DNA from: JAJDXO01 sp965207535
Lineage (GTDB): Bacteria; Pseudomonadota; Alphaproteobacteria; Rhodospirillales; UBA2165
Assembly: GCA_965207535.1 (NCBI GenBank)
Contig: CBDBMR010000006.1
Span: 1 to 64,000, forward strand
Length of the DNA stretch: 64,000 nt
Direction of reading: 5' to 3'
The notes beneath the pieces were generated by a model. The model had not been told where the DNA came from. It searched no databases and saw nothing but the letters and a program-made list of their open reading frames with translations. Shown in pieces: positions 58,904 to 64,000 of the stretch. Positions within the stretch are counted from its first letter, which is position 1. Each line of letters opens with the position of its first letter. Position numbers and translations under genes: made by a program.

Positions 58904-59757
58904 TGGTTCGCACCGGGCATTGCGGAGCCGCGTGCGATCCCGGCGAGCGCACCGACGGCAACAGTTGTCGCCTCGCCGCCGCAGAGCCAGAAAGCGACGG
59001 GAAACTCGATTCGTCCGGATCTACTCAAGGACCGGTCGAGCGCCGGATGGCGAATGATCTGGGCGCCGATCCGAGGCCGCATGGGGTTTCTGACCGTGTC
59101 ATCGAGCAGGTAATCCGGCTTGCCGACGAGCAGGATCTCCAGGGGAACGTAGCCGCCCCGCTTGTAGCCCAGTTTGGCCGCGATGTTGTCGATCCCGGCT
59201 GCCGACATGATGGCATTGACCAGGGTATCGGCGCCGAAGGAGTAGCCGTGGCCGCGGTAGATGACCGCCGTCGGCCGTTGCCCGCCGGGTACAAAAGCGG
59301 TGCCGGCCGCAAGACCGTCGATGGACGAGGCGAGCCGCTCCCCCCGTTCGGGGTGCCCCAATATCCCGGCCACCCGGCGTATCTGCGCCGATAGTTCGCC
59401 GAGGGTCTTTGGCCGTTTGGTTCGAACGATCCTGATATGGAACCGCTGAAGAAACTCCCGGGTGCGGCGGCTGAAGGGGCCGGTGAAAACGAGGTCGGGA
59501 TTGGCGGCAATGACCTCTTCGGCGCTTCTCTGGTTGGCCGGGATGCCGCGGGCTTTTTCGTGGAGGAAGGACGTGCGGGGATCGTCGGCGCCCTTGGCGA
59601 GGGAGATGATTTGTTCCTTGTCGGCCAGCGCCAGAACATATTGATTGGCACAGGCCTCGATGGACATCACCCGGGGAGGTTCGGCCTTGGCGGGCGCCGT
59701 CGCACCGGCAGCCAGCGCTGCGGCCAATATTCCCCAAAGCCTCGCCGACCGGACCAT
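58900..59757 (-). CDS. btuF: Periplasmic corrinoid-binding protein
   Basis: 285-residue class III binding protein with a cleavable signal peptide (about 1-25, MVRSARLWGILAAALAAGAT). The mature part begins RVMSIEACANQYVLALADKE and has TGPFSRRTREFLQRFHIRI and the SFGADTLVNAIMSAAGIDNIA helix typical of BtuF/FecB-like proteins. There is no lipobox, so it is free in the periplasm. It overlaps btuC by 4 bp and follows btuB by 10 bp. Confidence 0.88.
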   Translation of the reverse strand: MVRSARLWGILAAALAAGATAPAKAEPPRVMSIEACANQYVLALADKEQIISLAKGADDPRTSFLHEKARGIPANQRSAEEVIAANPDLVFTGPFSRRTREFLQRFHIRIVRTKRPKTLGELSAQIRRVAGILGHPERGERLASSIDGLAAGTAFVPGGQRPTAVIYRGHGYSFGADTLVNAIMSAAGIDNIAAKLGYKRGGYVPLEILLVGKPDYLLDDTVRNPMRPRIGAQIIRHPALDRSLSRSGRIEFPVAFWLCGGEATTVAVGALAGIARGSAMPGANQ

Positions 59758-59767
59758 GTGCCGTCCC

Positions 59768-61717
59768 TCAGAATGAAACCGTTAAGCCGCCGTGGACACC
59801 GAATGGAGCCGACCCGTAGCCAGCCGCGCTCTCGTACGCCTCATCAAGAATATTTTCAATTCGTGCGTGGAGCTTGACCCGATCATTCAGCTGGTAATCG
59901 CCGGCGACATCAAACCGCCAATGCTTCCCGATGTAAACGACTGCGCTGGATGACGGATAAAAGTCCTTGTGATCCGATTCCCATTCGCCATCCAGGCGAA
60001 GATTGGCCTTCCCATCGAGGAACGCGTAATCGAAGGAGAAATTGACCCGATGCCGGGGCACCCGGTCGATCTCCGCTCGGTTTTCGTCGTCGGCCAATGT
60101 GAACGTATGGTTGAGCGAAAAATCAAGCCGCCGGTCCGAGGCCTTGAACAGCGACGCGTTGACGAAATTCTCCAAGCCCCGGCTCTTCATTTGTGTGCGG
60201 TTGACGTATCGGCAGGGCCAACCTTCACAAATAATTTGGTTCTTTACGGCATTCCGGAAATAGGTGGCGCCGAACTCGACGCGATCGTTCAGGGCCTTTT
60301 GCTCAAATCCGGCGTCCCACAATCGGGTGCTCTCCGGGCTTAGATTTCGGGTGCCAAAGGGGCCAAATAGTTGATAGAGCGTGGGTGCGGCAAACCCGGT
60401 TGCGTAACTCGACTTCAAGATGGTCCGGGTCTCCTTGAGGTCATAGGAAACGCCGCCGCGATAGGTCCACGCGCCGTCCGTCAAATCAGGATGGATAGCA
60501 TCGAAATGATCGAAGCCGAGGCCGGCCGTGATGGACACCCGGTCGAGGAACCGGTTTTGGGTTTGGACGAAGTAGTTTCGGTGACTTGTCCGCCTGTCCA
60601 GTGTTTCCGTGGGATTGGCCGTGGTGCCGCCCGAAAGGCGTGCATAGCGTTCCTGGTCATATCCGGTGCCGAAGCTGAGCAGATGTCCGTCGGCAACCTC
60701 GAATGTTCCGCGGTAATCGATATTTCGATACCAGGCGTCGGACCCGCCGTCGAAAGCCAGCGAAGAAGTTCGCCGGACGCTCGTGTTGGTGCCGGACAGG
60801 GTGAGGTGGTTTTCCATGCGGCCGTCAAGAAGGTCCCGGCTTCCGGCCAGGGAGTATGACGTGACTTCCTTGTCCTTGGTTTCGTCCGCATCGAACACGA
60901 CACGGCTTCTCGTATCGTCAAACTCCGCAAACAGCGAGGTGTGGTCGAAGGTGGCGCGAATTTCCGTTTCCGGGTTCGGACGAATTCCGCCGTTGAAGCT
61001 GAAGCTGTAATTTTCTGCGCCGTCATTTTCCGTCGGCACGGGATGGCGCGGCGGATCCCGGTCCTCGTTGGCGGCTGAAAATCCGTCCGTTTCGAAAACC
61101 GTGCCGGAGACGGCATAGTCGTAGCCCATGCCGTTCCGCAGCCGTCCGCCGCCGCCGCCGAACAGGTCCACGAGACGGGTGTTGTTGGTTCCCGCCTCGG
61201 CCTTGATCCGGCCCGAGAAATCGTCCTTGCCCTTCTTGGTGATGATGTTGATGACGGCGCCGTTGGCACGCGACCCATAGAGCGTCGCCTGGGGGCCTCG
61301 GATAATCTCGATCCGCTCGATATTGGACACCATCAGGTGCTCGAAATTGAAGCGCCCGCGAATGTCTCCGGGATCGTTCTGCCGCACACCGTTTATGAGT
61401 ACCAGTGTCTGCTCCTCCTCGAGCCCGCGGAACTTGGCGACCGACGATGTGCCGGCCGGGCCGTTTTGCTGAATATTGATGCCCGGCGTGCGGCGCAAAA
61501 TATCCGCAACTGCCGGCAATTGCATTCTCTCCAGCTCGTCCGCCGTGATGACGGTGACGGAACTGCCCAACAGCGTCTTGAGGGTCGGGGTTCGCGTCGC
61601 CGTGACGACGATATCCTCGCCGGTCGCCGGCGGCTGGGCGAGCGCCGTGGCGGCAAACGTCCCGACGGCAAGTGCGGTGCCGAACGCCGCCGGTACGAAT
61701 ATGTTTTGAAGGTTCAT
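59768..61717 (-). CDS. btuB: TonB-dependent cobalamin outer-membrane receptor
   Basis: 649 residues: signal peptide (about 1-28), TonB-box-like EDIVVTATRTP, a plug domain (about 45-160, LPAVADILRRTPGINIQQNG and LINGVRQNDPGD), then a 22-stranded barrel that ends with the terminal Phe (GGLTVSF). The start MNLQNIFVPA was chosen over one 11 codons earlier because it opens the signal peptide. The assignment to cobalamin rests on the B12 riboswitch directly upstream and on btuFCD downstream. Confidence 0.92.
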   Translation of the reverse strand: MNLQNIFVPAAFGTALAVGTFAATALAQPPATGEDIVVTATRTPTLKTLLGSSVTVITADELERMQLPAVADILRRTPGINIQQNGPAGTSSVAKFRGLEEEQTLVLINGVRQNDPGDIRGRFNFEHLMVSNIERIEIIRGPQATLYGSRANGAVINIITKKGKDDFSGRIKAEAGTNNTRLVDLFGGGGGRLRNGMGYDYAVSGTVFETDGFSAANEDRDPPRHPVPTENDGAENYSFSFNGGIRPNPETEIRATFDHTSLFAEFDDTRSRVVFDADETKDKEVTSYSLAGSRDLLDGRMENHLTLSGTNTSVRRTSSLAFDGGSDAWYRNIDYRGTFEVADGHLLSFGTGYDQERYARLSGGTTANPTETLDRRTSHRNYFVQTQNRFLDRVSITAGLGFDHFDAIHPDLTDGAWTYRGGVSYDLKETRTILKSSYATGFAAPTLYQLFGPFGTRNLSPESTRLWDAGFEQKALNDRVEFGATYFRNAVKNQIICEGWPCRYVNRTQMKSRGLENFVNASLFKASDRRLDFSLNHTFTLADDENRAEIDRVPRHRVNFSFDYAFLDGKANLRLDGEWESDHKDFYPSSSAVVYIGKHWRFDVAGDYQLNDRVKLHARIENILDEAYESAAGYGSAPFGVHGGLTVSF

Positions 61718-61805
61718 TCCGACCCCCTGCAATGATGACCGACACATCACCGCACGCGGTCTGTCCGCGCCACCCGGTCGTCCCGCCCCGGCGGCAGGTG
61801 ATGCT

Positions 61806-61962
61806 GGCTACGGCAGGTCTCCTGACTCGCGGGTCTCTGGAAAATCTTGGCCTTCCCGGTTACCCAGTGGCTTTTCTCAAGATTTCCTCGCCGCTCACAG
61901 TTGCGGGCGCAGTCTCGGCTTTTACCGAGTTCCCTATTATCCCCTTGCAGGGGCCATAGCTG
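61806..61962 (-). promoter_or_regulatory. Cobalamin riboswitch
   Basis: Read on the minus strand it shows GCCCGCAACTGTGAGCGG, AAAGCCACTGGG, AACCGGGAAGGCC and the terminal GAGTCAGGAGACCTGCC, the conserved B12-riboswitch blocks. It lies about 90 nt before btuB, so it controls btuB-btuF-btuC-btuD-cobD-cbiB. The remaining space to the sulfatase (61963-62049) has no visible gene. Confidence 0.94.
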
Positions 61963-62049
61963 GGCTGAAAGATGAAGATCGATGACCGGCTTGTCAATTC
62001 GCGGGCGGCGAACCCGGCAATTCGGCCGCCGCCGTCAAATGCCCCGGCT

Positions 62050-63663
62050 TCAGGCCATGTTGAGAGGCAGCGGACTCCGATCCACGTGATCGATTGAGCG
62101 CCGGACCATGCGCTCCAGCATTTCGGCCTTCACGTCCGCATGGTCCGGGTCATCCCAGAGGTTTCTGAGCTCCGAGGGATCGTTTTCGAGATCGTAGAGC
62201 TCGGCCAATTCGGACTTGCCATAGAGCGTCATCCGCCAGCGCTCGGTCACCATGGACCGGACCTGAATTGGGGCCGGGATGCCGAGGGATGCGTGCTGGC
62301 TCTCCTCTTCGACGACGATATCGCCCGGTCCCGTGTCGGTGCCGGTTTCCATGTCGGTCAGCAGGGTCCGGCCTTGAACGCCGTTGTAGGCCCCGAGCCC
62401 CGCCCGGTGGAGAATGGTCGGGCCGATATCGATGGTGCTGGCCAATGAAGAAAGTGTCGAGCCGGCGGCGCCGCTGGCAGCGGGATCGCTCCAGATGAAC
62501 GGCACCTTGATCGTTGCCTGCAGGTGCAGCGGCCCCTTCAGGATCAGCCCGTGGTCACCCAGGAAATCGCCGTGATCGGCGGTGAAGACGATGACCGTAT
62601 TGTCGAACTCATCGAGGTCCTTGAGCTTTTGGACGACCTCGGCCAGCGCGTCGTCGATCATGGTGATCATGCCGCAGGTGAGGGCGATAGCCTCCTTGGC
62701 TTCCCGCTCGTCGACCCGCAGGAAGACCATGGTCCGGTCGCGATCAAATTTAGGGTTGTTGTCCTCCGTCGCTCGCGCGAGATCGGCGGCGTTGGCGACA
62801 TTTGGCCGGTCCGAATGGAAACTCGCCGGCAGTTCCACCTGATCCGGGCTGTACATGTCCCAATACTTGCCGGGCGGCGTGAAGGGATGGTGGGGATCGG
62901 GAAATGAAAGCATGAGAAAGAACGGATTGTCGCCGCCCTCGGCCGACCAGTCGTCCAGGCACTGGATCGCATGGTCCCGGACATAGGAGGTCGGATAAAG
63001 CTCCTCCGGAACCGATGTCCGCCACGCCTGTGGCGCCACATGGTCCGAGGGCTGTGCATTGTCCCTGCCCCGCAATTTGTCGGGATCTTGACCTTTGTCT
63101 CTCAGCCAGTGGGGGTAATCGGCGCCGACCATGTCACCGTGTCCCGAGCACAGATGCACGCGGTCGAATCCATAGAAAGGCAGATGCAACTTCTGGCGCT
63201 CCTTGACCCAACGAGCCGGTTTTTCCTGATCATAGAGGGTCAGGTCCGAGGTGTAGGGTTTGAGCGCCTCCGCGAAATCTCCGTTGAGCACTTTCAAATC
63301 GTCGCCACGGCTGGTGTCATAACGGGGCGCGCCGTCGGTCATGTTTTGCAGGTGGCTCTTGCCCGACAGCGCCGTCCGGTAGCCGTCGGCCCGCAATATG
63401 TCGACAAAGGTGTTCGCCTGGAGCGGCAGCGGCAGGCCATTGCCGCGGGCGCCGGTCACCGAAGGCAGCCGGCCGGTCATCAGACTTGCGCGGTTGGGCA
63501 TGCAGACCGGCGACGCCACATAGAACCGGTCGAACCGGGTGCCGCGTTCGGCTAGGCCGTCGATGGTCGGGGTTTTCAGGAATGGGTGTCCGGAGCAGCC
63601 GAGATAGTCGGCCCGGTGCTGATCGGTAATGACGAAAAGGAAGTTCGGCCGTTTCTCAGCCAT
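62050..63663 (-). CDS. Sulfatase family hydrolase (arylsulfatase type)
   Basis: 537-residue alkaline-phosphatase-fold enzyme. The formylglycine signature is present: C54-M-P-N-R58 followed by ASLMTG, in which C54 would be oxidised to the active-site formylglycine. The metal-binding N-terminus NFLFVITDQHRADYLG, the KSHLQ lysine/His region and VFTADHGDFLGDHG (Asp/His metal ligands) complete the site. Related phosphonate monoester hydrolases share this layout, so the substrate is not fixed. There is no signal peptide, hence cytoplasmic. No sulfatase-maturase gene is in the window. It is unrelated to the B12 cluster it adjoins. Confidence 0.88.
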   Translation of the reverse strand: MAEKRPNFLFVITDQHRADYLGCSGHPFLKTPTIDGLAERGTRFDRFYVASPVCMPNRASLMTGRLPSVTGARGNGLPLPLQANTFVDILRADGYRTALSGKSHLQNMTDGAPRYDTSRGDDLKVLNGDFAEALKPYTSDLTLYDQEKPARWVKERQKLHLPFYGFDRVHLCSGHGDMVGADYPHWLRDKGQDPDKLRGRDNAQPSDHVAPQAWRTSVPEELYPTSYVRDHAIQCLDDWSAEGGDNPFFLMLSFPDPHHPFTPPGKYWDMYSPDQVELPASFHSDRPNVANAADLARATEDNNPKFDRDRTMVFLRVDEREAKEAIALTCGMITMIDDALAEVVQKLKDLDEFDNTVIVFTADHGDFLGDHGLILKGPLHLQATIKVPFIWSDPAASGAAGSTLSSLASTIDIGPTILHRAGLGAYNGVQGRTLLTDMETGTDTGPGDIVVEEESQHASLGIPAPIQVRSMVTERWRMTLYGKSELAELYDLENDPSELRNLWDDPDHADVKAEMLERMVRRSIDHVDRSPLPLNMA

Positions 63664-63787
63664 CGCTTTGGGTGCCTCCCGTGGCCCACGTCTGTCTTGT
63701 TGCGGGCAACTATGCAGAAGGCGGCATGGGGCGGTCTACCCGACCGGCCGGAGTTCTCGAAAGTTGTCCGAGATTCGGACACGAAAT

Positions 63788-63816
63788 GGGCGGCCGTATC
63801 GTGACGGCCGCCCTTT
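63788..63816. terminator. GC-rich hairpin, terminator-like
   Basis: GGGCGGCCGT (63788-63797) and ACGGCCGCCC (63804-63813) pair perfectly around a 6-nt loop and are followed by TTT on the plus strand. The short T-run makes termination weak; no plus-strand gene ends here, so it may act on the minus-strand gene entering from the right. The rest of 63664-63826 shows only the region upstream of the sulfatase. Confidence 0.45.
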
Positions 63817-63826
63817 CGGACCGGCG

Positions 63827-63894
63827 CTAGATCGGGTCATGTTTTGACGGAACCACGGCGCGGTTTCGTCAAAACATGTGAATCCGATCTATTT
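63827..63894. repeat. 68-bp palindromic repeat, copy 2 (inverted)
   Basis: Identical over all 68 bases to the reverse complement of the element at 21-88. The left edge here is CTAG. Lies 8 bp from a second, diverged palindrome. Confidence 0.85.
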
Positions 63895-63902
63895 CAATAG
63901 TG

Positions 63903-63966
63903 TAGAGCCGATTCACATGGATTGTCGGCATCGCAAAGCGACTCCGACAAACCATGATCGGCTCTA
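63903..63966. repeat. Diverged palindrome of the same family
   Basis: Outer arms TAGAGCCGAT / ATCGGCTCTA and inner arms ATTGTCGG / CCGACAA. Shares GATTCACATG with the 68-bp element and the same nested-arm design, but a different centre. Its right edge contains the TAG stop codon of the next gene. Confidence 0.75.
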
Positions 63967-64000
63967 GTCGAGGTCCAAGTCGAACAGTTTGATTGCGTTG
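63964..64000 (-). CDS. C-terminal fragment of a gene running off the window
   Basis: The last 37 bases read on the minus strand give the C-terminus NAIKLFDLDLD then TAG. A terminal N-A-x-x-L-F-x-L-D-L is common at the end of TIM-barrel amidohydrolases, which is a weak hint of that family. The stop codon lies inside the palindrome at 63903-63966. Confidence 0.45.
   Translation of the reverse strand, partial: NAIKLFDLDLD

Overview
The window is high-GC, densely coded DNA from an alphaproteobacterium, most likely a Rhodospirillales-type chromosome. This rests on the order rpmH-rnpA-yidD-yidC-engB-argB-HAD-dapD-dapE, the block pheA/nudC/ffs/dnaX/ybaB, a DapD/DapE lysine pathway, aerobic-type cobalamin genes (CobN, CobO) and a tRNA-Arg(ACG) with encoded CCA. 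No species is claimed. There is no transposase, integrase, CRISPR array or rRNA.

Layout. 0.2-4.5 kb: prephenate dehydratase, NADH pyrophosphatase, 4.5S SRP RNA, DNA polymerase III tau/gamma and YbaB. 4.5-7.4 kb: a reverse-strand cassette lying between ybaB and recR, two genes that are usually adjacent. It encodes a GH24 (T4-lysozyme-type) muramidase with LysM and peptidoglycan-binding regions, plus two tandemly duplicated 172-residue secreted proteins of unknown function. 7.4-19 kb: recR, a GNAT enzyme, def-fmt-truA, rmuC, and two molybdenum hydroxylase loci (an orphan CoxL-like large subunit and an IorAB-like pair). 18.9-27.7 kb: transporters (YnfA, two-domain DMT, SLC13, SulP) and small hydrolases. 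27.7-35 kb: lysine and arginine genes and the conserved rpmH-yidC membrane-insertion block. 35-44.5 kb: a TVP38 membrane protein with a MerA-like flavoprotein, an orphan histidine kinase, a lipoprotein-type gamma-glutamyltransferase, panBC and another DMT exporter.

44.8-62 kb is a vitamin B12 island: cobT | cobS, phosphatase | riboswitch, cobU, cobW, cobN, cobO, cobQ on the plus strand, facing cbiB, cobD, btuD, btuC, btuF, btuB on the minus strand, which is led by a second cobalamin riboswitch. Late B12 synthesis, cobalt insertion and outer-to-inner-membrane corrinoid uptake are thus under B12 control from both ends. A sulfatase gene closes the window.

Two architectural themes recur. First, five of eleven convergent gene pairs share their stop codons in one 4-bp word (CTAG, TTAA or TTAG). 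At one further pair the shared CTAG is split by a 43-bp perfect hairpin, as if a palindromic element had inserted and duplicated the target. Second, a perfect 68-bp palindromic repeat occurs near both window ends in opposite orientation, and a diverged relative holds the stop codon of the last, partial gene. The most novel candidate system is the muramidase plus duplicated secreted partner cassette, which resembles an effector/inhibitor arrangement; that function is inferred only.
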